This document shows, piece by piece, positions 54,378 through 64,000 of a DNA stretch of 64,000 nucleotides (position 1 is the stretch's first letter; every line of letters begins with the position of its first letter). The notes under the pieces were generated by a model. It made no database searches. It saw only the letters and a list, made by a program, of their open reading frames with translations, and was not told the origin of the DNA. A program made the position numbers and the translations under genes. Source of the stretch: Lysobacter sp. FW306-1B-D06B (GTDB lineage: Bacteria > Pseudomonadota > Gammaproteobacteria > Xanthomonadales > Xanthomonadaceae). Location: positions 4,030,001 to 4,094,000 of the forward strand of contig NZ_CP151802.1 of assembly GCF_038446665.1 (NCBI RefSeq). The letters run 5' to 3'.

Positions 54378-54418
54378 GAGCCCCTCTCCCGTTCACGGGA
54401 GAGGGTTTGGGGTGAGGG
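54378..54418. repeat. CT-rich inverted repeat
   Basis: AGCCCCTCTCCCGTTCACGG followed by GAGAGGGTTTGGGGTGAGGG is one copy of the family seen at 23153, 44430 and 55278. It may end the fliDST-PilZ transcript. Confidence 0.6.
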
Positions 54419-54575
54419 CAAACCGCGGACCACCCCATACCACCCCGTCCGGTACCCCGGCGCACGGTGGAACATTTGTCGGGCCCGTCACATTCCTTGC
54501 GTGAACGAATGGTCCCTCCGCGTCACCTCCGCTAAGGTGCCCCGAACGGAAGCTGGATGCTTTGGGGAACGGAAG

Positions 54576-55220
54576 TTGGGCTCGGGGCTGTTGCGTGTAC
54601 TGATCTGCGATGACCACACGCTGGTCCGTGCGGGCCTTCGTCGCCTGCTGGAATCGTTCGCGGATATCGAAGTCGTAGCGGAGGCCGCCAACGCGGACCA
54701 GGCCGTCGTCGGCTCACGCCAGCACCAGCCCGACATCGTCCTGCTCGACCTGTCCATGCCGGGCCGCAGCGGTTTCGAGGCCCTGGTCGAACTGCGCCGC
54801 GACCACCCCACCTGCCGGGTGGTGGTGATGTCGATGCACGACGACCCCACCCACGTGCGCGAGGCCCTGTCGCGTGGCGCCAGCGGATTCGTCGTCAAGG
54901 AAGCCGCGCCGGCCGAGCTGGAAATCGCCATCCGCGCCGCCGCGGCCGGCCGCACCTATCTGAGCCCGCAGGTCTCCGCGCCGCAGTTGTTCGCGCGTCC
55001 CCGCAGCGAGGAAGGCATCGACTCCCTGCCGCCGCGCCAGCGCGAGATCCTGGCTGCCCTCGGCGCAGGCCGCACCAGCAAGCAGATCGCCGCCGACCTG
55101 GGCATCAGCGTCAAGACGGTGGAGACCCACCGCGCCCGCATCATGGCCACCCTCGGCTGCCGCAACGCGATCGAACTGCTGCGCATGGCGATGCGGTTGC
55201 ATGATCGGCCGAGTGCCTGA
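54576..55220 (+). CDS. NarL/FixJ-type response regulator, orphan
   Basis: A two-domain regulator of about 214 residues. The receiver domain has CDDHTLVRAG, the phosphoacceptor Asp in VLLDLSMPGRSG and the lysine in FVVKEAAP. The LuxR-type helix-turn-helix has LPPRQREILAALGAGRTSKQ and ISVKTVETHRARIM. No histidine kinase gene is adjacent. The start is uncertain: TTG at 54576 and 54591 give the expected N-terminus, while a GTG at 54501 would add 25 residues. It lies between the PilZ protein and rpoN2, where Xanthomonas also has a LuxR-type regulator. Confidence 0.85.
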   Translation: MGSGLLRVLICDDHTLVRAGLRRLLESFADIEVVAEAANADQAVVGSRQHQPDIVLLDLSMPGRSGFEALVELRRDHPTCRVVVMSMHDDPTHVREALSRGASGFVVKEAAPAELEIAIRAAAAGRTYLSPQVSAPQLFARPRSEEGIDSLPPRQREILAALGAGRTSKQIAADLGISVKTVETHRARIMATLGCRNAIELLRMAMRLHDRPSA

Positions 55221-56316
<1,096 letters not shown>

Positions 56317-57705
56317 GTGAAAGCTGTGATGAGCCCGAAGCTCGGGCTGGGCGTCAACCTGACGCCGCAACTTCTGCAATCGATCCGCCTCCTGCAGCTC
56401 ACCGCGCCGCAGCTCGAACTCGAGCTTCGCCAGGCGCTGGAGCGCAATCCGCTGCTGGAACAGGACGAGGCCGAGGACGGTGGCGTCGACGCCACCGTCG
56501 ATGCGCAGCTGGAAACCGCGGCATGGGACGAACTGCCCGAACCCTCGTTCGTCTCCGGCGGCAGCGCCGGCGGCGATTTCGACGACGACTCGGCCGCGCG
56601 CATCGCCGACGGGGAGTCGAGCGATCCGCGCCTGCGCCTGCTGAAGTCGCTGTCCCTGCAGTGGAACGCGCGCGATCTCGAACTGGCCGCCTGGTGGCTG
56701 GACCAGTGCGACGACCGCGGCTACCTGGAAGCCCCGCTCGACGAACTGCACCTGCTCGGTGCCAGCACCTGCAATGTCGATGCCAGCGAACTGGAAATCG
56801 TCCGCCAGCGCCTGCTGCACGGCGAATGGCCCGGCGTGGCGTCGTGCGATGCCGGTGAGTGCCTGCGCGCGCAGCTGTCGATGCTGCCCGAATCGGCCGG
56901 ACGCACGCTGGCGTCGCGCATTCTGCGCGACCACGTCGACCTGCTGGCGATGCACGACGAAGCCGCACTCGCCAAGGCGCTGCAGGCCGACACCAACGCC
57001 GTGCGCGACGCCATCACGCTGATCCTCACGCTGCGCGCGCATCCCATCGAGGACGCGCCGGCTAGCGATCGCGACGTCGTCATTCCCGACGTCGTCGCCT
57101 GGCGCGCCGACGGCCGCTGGCATGTCGCGCTCAACCAGCGTTCCACGCCGCGCGTGCGCATCGCCTCGCATTGCGAACGCGCCCTGGCCGATGCGCCCGG
57201 CGACGTGTCCGCGCTGCGCGGCCTGCTCGACGAAGCCCGCTGGCTGGTGCGCGGCGTGGCGATGCGCAACGACACCCTGCTGCGCACCACGCAGGTGCTG
57301 GTCGAACGCCAGCGCGCGTATCTGGAACGCGGCGACGAGGCCATCGCGCCGCTGACGCTGCGCGAGGTCGCCGACGCCATCGGCATGCACGAATCCACCG
57401 TCTCGCGCATCACCACCGGCAAGTACCTGCAGATGCCGCGCGGCACGCTGGAACTCAAGCGCCTGTTCGCGGTGCGCCTGGACGGCGCGGACGTGTCCGG
57501 CAGCGCGGTCAAGGCGATGGTCAAGCGCCTGATCGACGACGAGCCCGTGCACGCCCCGCTGGCCGACGACACCATCGCCGGCCTGCTCGCCCGCCAGGGC
57601 GTGCGCGTGGCGCGACGCACCGTTGCCAAGTACCGTGACCAGCTGGCCATCGCGCCGGCGCGCCAGCGCCGCCGCCCGGCCGTCGCAATGGCAAAGGCAG
57701 GCTGA
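56317..57705 (+). CDS. rpoN2: RNA polymerase sigma-54 factor (flagellar RpoN2)
   Basis: RpoN directs RNA polymerase to -24/-12 promoters and needs an activator such as FleQ. The 462-residue protein has the N-terminal activator-interacting region (LGLGVNLTPQLLQSIRLLQL), core-binding region, a helix-turn-helix (LREVADAIGMHESTVSRITT) with KYLQMPRGTLELKRLF, and the RpoN box ARRTVAKYR near the end. It is a second-type RpoN within the flagellar cluster, like rpoN2 of Xanthomonas. The start is GTG at 56317; ATG at 56329 is possible. vemR follows 2 bases later. Confidence 0.93.
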   Translation: MKAVMSPKLGLGVNLTPQLLQSIRLLQLTAPQLELELRQALERNPLLEQDEAEDGGVDATVDAQLETAAWDELPEPSFVSGGSAGGDFDDDSAARIADGESSDPRLRLLKSLSLQWNARDLELAAWWLDQCDDRGYLEAPLDELHLLGASTCNVDASELEIVRQRLLHGEWPGVASCDAGECLRAQLSMLPESAGRTLASRILRDHVDLLAMHDEAALAKALQADTNAVRDAITLILTLRAHPIEDAPASDRDVVIPDVVAWRADGRWHVALNQRSTPRVRIASHCERALADAPGDVSALRGLLDEARWLVRGVAMRNDTLLRTTQVLVERQRAYLERGDEAIAPLTLREVADAIGMHESTVSRITTGKYLQMPRGTLELKRLFAVRLDGADVSGSAVKAMVKRLIDDEPVHAPLADDTIAGLLARQGVRVARRTVAKYRDQLAIAPARQRRRPAVAMAKAG

Positions 57706-57707
57706 TC

Positions 57708-58087
57708 ATGCGTGAACTTCGAATCCTCATCGTCGACGACCACCCCGGCTTCATCAGCGCGGCGATCCGCCACCTGCGCCGCCAACCGTGGGCGAACGTC
57801 ATCGGCACCGCCGGCAACGGCATCGAAGCCATCACCCAGTGCGAGACGCTGCGTCCCGACGTGGTGCTGATGGACATGGCGATGCCGGAGATGGGCGGCC
57901 TGCAGGCCGCGCGCCTGATCAAGGCGCAAGACGAGCCGCTGCCCTACATCGTCATCGCCAGCCATTTCGACGACACCGAGCACCGCGAGCACGCCCTGCG
58001 CGCCGGCGCCGATGCCTTCGTCAGCAAGCTGGCCTACATACAGGACGTGCTCCCGCTGCTGGAGCGCCTTGCCACGGAAGACACGCC

Positions 58088-58091
<4 letters not shown>
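57708..58091 (+). CDS. vemR: Single-domain response regulator VemR
   Basis: VemR is a receiver-only regulator known in Xanthomonas for virulence, exopolysaccharide and motility, encoded between rpoN2 and fleQ as here. The 127-residue protein has VDDHPGF, phosphoacceptor Asp in [12 protein letters not shown], the conserved Ser in IASHF, and the Lys in FVSKLAY. No output domain is present. The stop overlaps the fleQ ATG (ATGA). The kinase is unknown. Confidence 0.93.
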
Positions 58092-59560
<1,469 letters not shown>

Positions 59561-59610
59561 GCGGGCCTTTTGCGGGCGGGGGATGTTAGCGCTCGCGTTG
59601 TTGGGGTCGG

Positions 59611-59680
59611 GATTCGGGATTCGGGATTCGGGATTCGGGATTCGGGATTCGGGATTCGGGATTCGGGATTCGGGATTCGG
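59611..59680 (+). repeat. Tandem heptamer repeat, ten units
   Basis: Ten perfect GATTCGG units in a row (70 bases). No matching complementary arm lies nearby, unlike most other heptamer loci in the window. Confidence 0.9.
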
Positions 59681-59828
59681 GAAAGCGTCTCCGAAGCCGT
59701 CATCCCGGCGAAGGCCGGGATCCAGGCTGTCACGTTGTCCGACGTATCACGTCATTCCAGCGAAAGCTGGAATCCATGTTGCTGTTGCTGTTCATAGGCA
59801 GCGGGCAAGCGTGAAAAGTCCCTGGATT

Positions 59829-60325
59829 CCCGCCTTCGCGGGAATGACGGTGAAGTGGTTTACCGCAGAGGGAGTGCCCGGATGCTGCGGGCCTGGATCC
59901 CGGCCTTCGCCGGGATGACGGTGGATTTGCTGTGGCTACGGTGGATTTGCTGTTGCTGTTGTTGCTGTTGTTGCTGTTGTTGCTGTTGTTGCTGTTGCTG
60001 TTGCTGCTGATACTTCTGTTGCTGTTGCTGTTGCTGTTGCTGTCGAACAGCCTTTCAGGTCCCTAGCCCCGAAGGGCGCCGCACATGGATGTGCGGCGGT
60101 GAGCGCTGAGCCATGGATGGCGAATCGCGAACGCGCCCTTGCTCCTTCCGGGCGTGGGATTGGGGTGTCAAGGAAGGCCCTTTCTTTTGGTTACTTTTCT
60201 TTGGGCAAGCAAAGAAAAGTGACCCGAGCGGCGCAGCCGATCGGAAGCCTTGCTATTGCTCCTTCATTGAGAAGCCTAAGAAAGCCAAATCAAAATGGAT
60301 TCCAGCTTTCGCTGGAATGACGGTG
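59829..60325 (+). repeat. Direct repeat, right copy flanking rpoN2-vemR-fleQ
   Basis: The right copy of the block at 55541-55990, in the same orientation. The extra length comes from the TTGCTG/TTGTTG tract (59943-60048 against 55656-55706 in the left copy). It lies between fleQ and fliE. Confidence 0.85.
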
Positions 60326-60619
60326 ACCGGGTTCGCCGTTATCGGAGTGCCCATGTGCTGCCGGCCTGGATCCCGGCCCTTCGACCAGCTCAGGACAGGC
60401 CTTCGCCGGGATGACGATGAGGTGGATTGCCCAAAGAAGGAGTGCCCGCGCGTTACGGGCCTGGGTCCCGGCCTTCGCCGGGATGACGATCAAGAACGGC
60501 GGCAACCGCGACGGCCGAACGGATCGCGGCCTTCGTCATCGAGACGGCGACTGGTTCCGTCGCGCCAGCGACCCGACACCCACCCCGCACCCCGCGCCAG
60601 AAACCCGTTCATGAATCCG

Positions 60620-60635
60620 TGGCACGCCGCTTGCC
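60620..60635 (+). promoter_or_regulatory. Sigma-54 promoter of the fliE operon
   Basis: TGGCACGCCGCTTGCC matches TGGCACG-N4-TTGC nearly perfectly, with GG and GC 10 bases apart. Transcription would start near 60646, about 27 bases before the fliE ATG at 60673. The activator is presumably FleQ encoded just upstream. Confidence 0.88.
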
Positions 60636-60672
60636 TGTACCTGGCAGAACCCCACGCGGCACGGCACGAACC

Positions 60673-61032
60673 ATGACCGATGCGATCTCCTCAATCATGT
60701 CCCAGATCCGCGCGCACGAAATGCGCATGCGCGGGCCGGACGCCGCGCCGGGCAATGCCATCGCCCCGTCGGCGCTGGCACCGGGGGCGGCCGGGGCGGC
60801 GCAGGGCGCGCCGGGATTCCAGCAGACGCTCAGCCATGCCATCGACAGCGTCAGCCGCGCGCAGAACACCAGCGGCGCATTGCAGCAAGCGTTCGAACTG
60901 GGCGATCCGCGCGCCGACCTGGCGCGCGTGATGGTCGCCATGCAGCAGTCGCAGGTCGCCTTCCGCGCCACGGTGGAAGTGCGCAACCGGCTGGTGCAGG
61001 CGTATCAGGACGTGATGAACATGCCGGTGTGA
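60673..61032 (+). CDS. fliE: Flagellar hook-basal body protein FliE
   Basis: FliE links the MS ring to the rod. The 119-residue protein has a variable N-terminus and a conserved C-terminal half: FELGDPRADLARVMVAMQQS, QVAFRATVEVRNRLVQAYQD and VMNMPV at the end, as in FliE. The ATG at 60673 was chosen because the longer frame (from 60619) begins upstream of the expected transcription start. A heptamer array follows at once. Confidence 0.94.
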   Translation: MTDAISSIMSQIRAHEMRMRGPDAAPGNAIAPSALAPGAAGAAQGAPGFQQTLSHAIDSVSRAQNTSGALQQAFELGDPRADLARVMVAMQQSQVAFRATVEVRNRLVQAYQDVMNMPV

Positions 61033-61041
61033 TGAAACCGG

Positions 61042-61215
61042 GATTCGGGATTCGGGATTCGGGATTCGGGATTCGGGATTCGGGATTCGGGATTCGGGAT
61101 TCGGGATTCGGGATTCGGGATTCGGGATTCGCAAGAGCAATGCACATGAGCCAGAAGACTTCCAGAACTGACACCTCCGCTTTTACGAATCCCTAATCCC
61201 GAATCACGAATCCCG
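61042..61215. repeat. Heptamer array and inverted partner between fliE and fliF
   Basis: Twelve tandem GATTCGG units (61042-61125) plus a partial one face a shorter complementary arm, CGAATCCCTAATCCCGAATC and following (61187-61215). About 55 bases lie between. The arms could pair into a long hairpin inside the fliE-fliF transcript, ending 10 bases before the fliF start. Confidence 0.85.
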
Positions 61216-61225
61216 GACAAGCAAC

Positions 61226-62914
61226 ATGGCCGTCATCACCCTCCCCAACCAGAACAAGCTGCGCGAACTGCGCGGGCTGCAGGACATCCCGGTGGTGCGG
61301 CAGCTGGGTCTGTTCGCGCTGGTGGCGTCGGTCATCGCGCTGGGCCTTTGGCTCTTCTTCTGGTCGCAGAAGCCGGACTACGTGCCGGTGTACGCGGGCC
61401 TGGATGCGAAGTCGACCAGCGAGGCCTCCGAGCTGCTCGCCACTTCGCAGATTCCGTTCCGCATCGATCCCGGTTCCGGCGCGCTGTCCGTCCCGCAGGA
61501 ACAGCTCGGCCAGGCCAAGCTCGCGCTCGCCGCGGCCGGGTTGCCGGCCAAGACCGATTCGGGCTTCGACGCCATCAAGGGCGACCAGGGGTTCGGCACC
61601 AGCCAGTTCATCGAGAACGCGCGCTACCAGCACGCGCTGGAATCCGAACTGGCACGCACCATCGCCAACCTGCGCCCCGTGCGCGAAGCGCGCGTGCACC
61701 TGGCGATGCCCAAGCCGAGCGCGTTCACGCGGCAGAAGGAACCGGCGAGCGCCTCGGTGGTCCTGCAACTGCACAACGGATCCGCGCTCGAGCAGGGCCA
61801 GGTCGATGCGATCGTGCACCTGGTCGCGTCCAGCATTCCCGGGCTTCCGCCGGACCGCGTCACGGTGGTCGACCAGTACGGCCGCATGCTGTCCAACGTC
61901 GATCCGGATTCGGACGCGGCCATCAGCGCCAAGCAGTTCGACCAGCAGCATCGCCTGGAAGCCACCTACGTCCAGCGCATCCACGAACTGCTGGAACCGA
62001 TGACCGGCAGCGGCCGCGTCAGCGCGCAGGTTAGCGTCGACATGGACTTCGCCCAGACCGAGGAAGCGCGCGAGATCTACGGCCCGCAGCAGCCGATGGT
62101 GCGCAGCGAGCAGCTGTCGGAATCCTCGGCCGGTGGCGGCAACACGGCACCGCAGGGCATTCCCGGCAGCGTGAGCAACACGCCCGCCGCGCCGGCGCAG
62201 GCCAACGCCGCCAACAACGCCGCGCAACCCAATGCCGCCGCCGTCGCCCAGCAACAGCAGCAGGCCGCATCGAACGGGCCGTCCTCGCGCAGCTCAGTTC
62301 GCAATTACGAAATCGATCGCACGCTAACCCACACCCGCCAGGGCCCGGGCCGTGTGCGCCGCGTCACCGCCGCAGTGCTGGTGGACAACGTCCCCGCCGC
62401 CGCGGGCAAGGACGGAAAGCCGGCGCTGCGCGCGCTCACCGATCCCGAACTCAAGCGCATCGAGTCGCTGGTGCAGCAGGCGGTGGGTTTCGATTCCCAG
62501 CGCGGCGACGCGGTGTCGGTGGTCAACGCGCCGTTCGCGCGCGACATCACCGACACCGGCGAATCCGACCAGCCGCCGCTGTGGGAACATCCGCGTGCGA
62601 TGGAATTCCTGCGCATCGCCGTCGGCGGCCTGGTGGTGCTGGTGTTGATCGTCACCGTCCTGCGCCCGCTGTTCCGCCAGTTGATGGGCGGCAAGGCGAT
62701 GGCCAAGCCGCAGCAGATCACCACCGCCACCGTCCTGCCGGACGACGAGGACGTGGCCGTTTCGCTGTCGGCGCCGACCGACGCCGCACCGGCCGCGCTG
62801 CCGCCGGGCGCGATGACCTTCGACGACAAACTGGAAGTGGCACGCACGGCGGTCAGCACCGACTCCAAGCGCGTGGCACAAGTGGTACGCGACTGGGTGG
62901 AATCCGATGCCTGA
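61226..62914 (+). CDS. fliF: Flagellar MS-ring protein FliF
   Basis: FliF forms the MS ring in the inner membrane. The 562-residue protein has a TM helix at about 27-47 (LGLFALVASVIALGLWLFFW), the ring-building motifs (YAGLDAKSTSEASELL; LAKARVHLAMP-like REARVHLAMPKPSAF), a Q/A-rich periplasmic loop (about 305-350), and a second TM helix (about 465-485; LRIAVGGLVVLVLIVTVLRP). The C-terminal tail for FliG binding is present (VAQVVRDWVESDA). The fliG ATG overlaps by 8 bases. Confidence 0.96.
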   Translation: MAVITLPNQNKLRELRGLQDIPVVRQLGLFALVASVIALGLWLFFWSQKPDYVPVYAGLDAKSTSEASELLATSQIPFRIDPGSGALSVPQEQLGQAKLALAAAGLPAKTDSGFDAIKGDQGFGTSQFIENARYQHALESELARTIANLRPVREARVHLAMPKPSAFTRQKEPASASVVLQLHNGSALEQGQVDAIVHLVASSIPGLPPDRVTVVDQYGRMLSNVDPDSDAAISAKQFDQQHRLEATYVQRIHELLEPMTGSGRVSAQVSVDMDFAQTEEAREIYGPQQPMVRSEQLSESSAGGGNTAPQGIPGSVSNTPAAPAQANAANNAAQPNAAAVAQQQQQAASNGPSSRSSVRNYEIDRTLTHTRQGPGRVRRVTAAVLVDNVPAAAGKDGKPALRALTDPELKRIESLVQQAVGFDSQRGDAVSVVNAPFARDITDTGESDQPPLWEHPRAMEFLRIAVGGLVVLVLIVTVLRPLFRQLMGGKAMAKPQQITTATVLPDDEDVAVSLSAPTDAAPAALPPGAMTFDDKLEVARTAVSTDSKRVAQVVRDWVESDA

Positions 62915-63911
62915 CACGACCGGTCTGACAGGCGTACAGCGCGCCGCCGTCGTCCTGCTCTCGCTCGGCGAGCAGCAGGCCGCCGAAGTGCTCAAGCACA
63001 TGAGCGCCAAGGAAGTGCAGAAGCTCGGCGTCGCCATGACTTCGGTCAGCGGCGTCTCGCGCGAATCCGTGGGCAAGGTGATCGACCAGTTCGTCGAGAC
63101 CCTCGCCCAGCCCAGCGGTCTGGGTTCGGGCGCCGACGAATACGTGCGCGCCGTGCTGGTGCAGGCGCTGGGCGAGGAACGCGCGAGCAGCCTGATCGAC
63201 CGCATCCTGCTGGGCCGCAACACCTCCGGCCTGGACACGCTCAAGTGGATGGAGCCGCGCGCGATCGCCGACCTGGTGCGCAACGAACACCCGCAGATCA
63301 TCGCGATCGTGATGGCGCACCTGGAAAGCGACCAGGCCGCCGACGCACTCAAGTGCCTGCCCGACCGCGTGCGCGCCGACGTGCTGCTGCGCATCGCCAC
63401 GCTCGACGGCATTCCGCCCAACGCACTCAATGAACTCAACGACGTGATGGCCCGCCAGTTCGCCGGCGCGCAGAACCTGAAGTCCTCGTCCGTCGGCGGC
63501 GTGAAGGTGGCGGCCAACATCCTCAACTTCATGGACTCCGGCCAGGACGAGATGATCCTGGGCACCATCGGCGAGATCGACAACGAACTGGGCGTGCGCA
63601 TCCGCGACCTGATGTTCGTGTTCGACAACCTGGCCGAGATCGACGACCGCGCCATGCAGGCGCTGTTGCGCGAAGTGCCCAACGACAAGCTCGCCGTCGC
63701 CCTTCGCGGCGCCGAAGCAAAGGTGCGCGAGAAGATCACCTCCAACATGTCGCAGCGCGCGGCGGAAATCCTCGTGGAAGACATGGAAGCGCGCGGCCCG
63801 GTGCGGCTGGCGGAAGTCGAAGCGGCGCAGAAGGAAATCCTCGCGATGGTCCGCAAGATGGCCGACGCCGGCACGATCCAGCTGGCGGCCAAGGCCGAGG
63901 CGTTCGTATGA
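62907..63911 (+). CDS. fliG: Flagellar motor switch protein FliG
   Basis: FliG is the torque-generating switch component. The 334-residue protein has the N-terminal FliF-binding domain (VQRAAVVLLSLGEQQAAEVL), the middle domain with EHPQIIAIVMAHLESDQAAD (a variant of the usual EHPQTIALIL), and the C-terminal torque domain (LMFVFDNLAEIDDRAMQALL; ALRGAEAKVREKITSNMSQR) with conserved charged residues. The stop overlaps the fliH ATG. Confidence 0.97.
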   Translation: MPDTTGLTGVQRAAVVLLSLGEQQAAEVLKHMSAKEVQKLGVAMTSVSGVSRESVGKVIDQFVETLAQPSGLGSGADEYVRAVLVQALGEERASSLIDRILLGRNTSGLDTLKWMEPRAIADLVRNEHPQIIAIVMAHLESDQAADALKCLPDRVRADVLLRIATLDGIPPNALNELNDVMARQFAGAQNLKSSSVGGVKVAANILNFMDSGQDEMILGTIGEIDNELGVRIRDLMFVFDNLAEIDDRAMQALLREVPNDKLAVALRGAEAKVREKITSNMSQRAAEILVEDMEARGPVRLAEVEAAQKEILAMVRKMADAGTIQLAAKAEAFV

Positions 63912-64000
63912 GCCTGACGGCGGCCTGGAACACCGAAATGGCCGGCGCCGTGCGCTGGACCGCGCCCGGCCTGGACGCGCCACCCGTCGAGCCGGTGGTC
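63908..64000 (+). CDS. fliH: Flagellar assembly protein FliH, N-terminal fragment
   Basis: An open frame starts with an ATG overlapping the fliG stop (ATGA) and runs to the window edge: 31 residues beginning MSLTAAWNTEMAGAVRWTAP. FliH normally follows fliG and regulates the export ATPase FliI. The N-terminus is poorly conserved, so the call rests mainly on position. Confidence 0.75.
   Translation, partial: MSLTAAWNTEMAGAVRWTAPGLDAPPVEPVV

Larger units (their letters stand above)
59561..60672. repeat. Repeat-rich gap between fleQ and fliE
   Basis: About 1.1 kb without a gene. It holds ten tandem GATTCGG heptamers (59611-59680); REP-like palindromes near 59700-59728, 59750-59777, 59820-59850, 59898-59925, 60296-60322, 60365-60415 and 60467-60492; TTGCTG-type tracts (59943-60048); and the right copy of the direct repeat. 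The palindrome near 60365-60415 carries an insert, TTCGACCAGCTCAGGACAGG. Unique sequence returns after about 60500 and contains the fliE sigma-54 promoter. Confidence 0.75.

Noticed and set aside
59570..59797. Frames made of RDSGFGI repeats (and NPESRIP on the other strand)
   Set aside because: They are translations of the GATTCGG heptamer array; no ribosome binding site or conserved sequence surrounds them.
61042..61215. Heptamer array considered as a CRISPR array
   Set aside because: Units are 7 bases with no spacers, and there are no cas genes in the window.

Overview
The window is high-GC chromosomal DNA from a gammaproteobacterium of the Xanthomonadaceae/Lysobacteraceae, most likely Lysobacter or a close relative. 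This rests on rpoN2-vemR-fleQ in the flagellar cluster (a Xanthomonas-type arrangement), a ColR-like response regulator, a TonB receptor/SapC/halogenase locus, and dense dispersed repeats that encode PAFAGMT-like nonsense in many gaps. It contains no transposase, integrase, CRISPR array or rRNA. One tRNA is present. Region 1 (1-24775) is housekeeping and small accessory genes. It holds the start of an acyltransferase gene; metK and ahcY with a SAH riboswitch between them, then metF; two tandem small secreted proteins; ilvE; a ColR-like/histidine kinase pair; rimK with a retropepsin-like zinc protease partner; tRNA-Gly(CCC); an autotransporter esterase; thiS, thiG and trmB; a SLC13-type transporter; MAPEG and Rieske proteins; a FAA-hydrolase-family enzyme; mscL; an M28 peptidase; a degenerate GGDEF-EAL-REC protein; and a DUF2975/XRE pair. 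Region 2 (24838-34159, all minus strand) is a nutrient-uptake style locus: TonB-dependent receptor, SapC-like protein, cupin-like protein, flavin-dependent halogenase-family protein and a GH3 lipoprotein glycosidase. A perfect LacI-type palindrome lies upstream of the receptor. The biochemical role of this combination is the least explained part of the window. Region 3 (34895-64000) is a flagellar cluster. On the minus strand are a soluble histidine kinase, flgN, flgM and flgA. On the plus strand are cheV, flgBCDEFGHIJKL, fliC, fliD, fliS, a fliT-like gene, a PilZ protein, a LuxR-type response regulator, rpoN2, vemR, fleQ, fliE, fliF, fliG and the start of fliH. Sigma-54 type (GG-N10-GC) sites precede flgB, flgJ and fliE. 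Sigma-28-like sites precede flgM and fliC. This fits the usual hierarchy: FleQ with RpoN drives basal-body genes, and FliA with FlgM controls late genes. Repeats have reshaped the flagellar cluster. A composite of three dispersed repeats sits inside the 5' end of flgI, between a strong ribosome binding site with its ATG and the signal peptide. Two nearly identical repeat blocks of about 450-495 bp lie in direct orientation on either side of rpoN2-vemR-fleQ. Heptamer (GATTCGG) tracts occur in many gaps, often as inverted pairs just upstream of genes. All calls come from reading the sequence; no database search was run.
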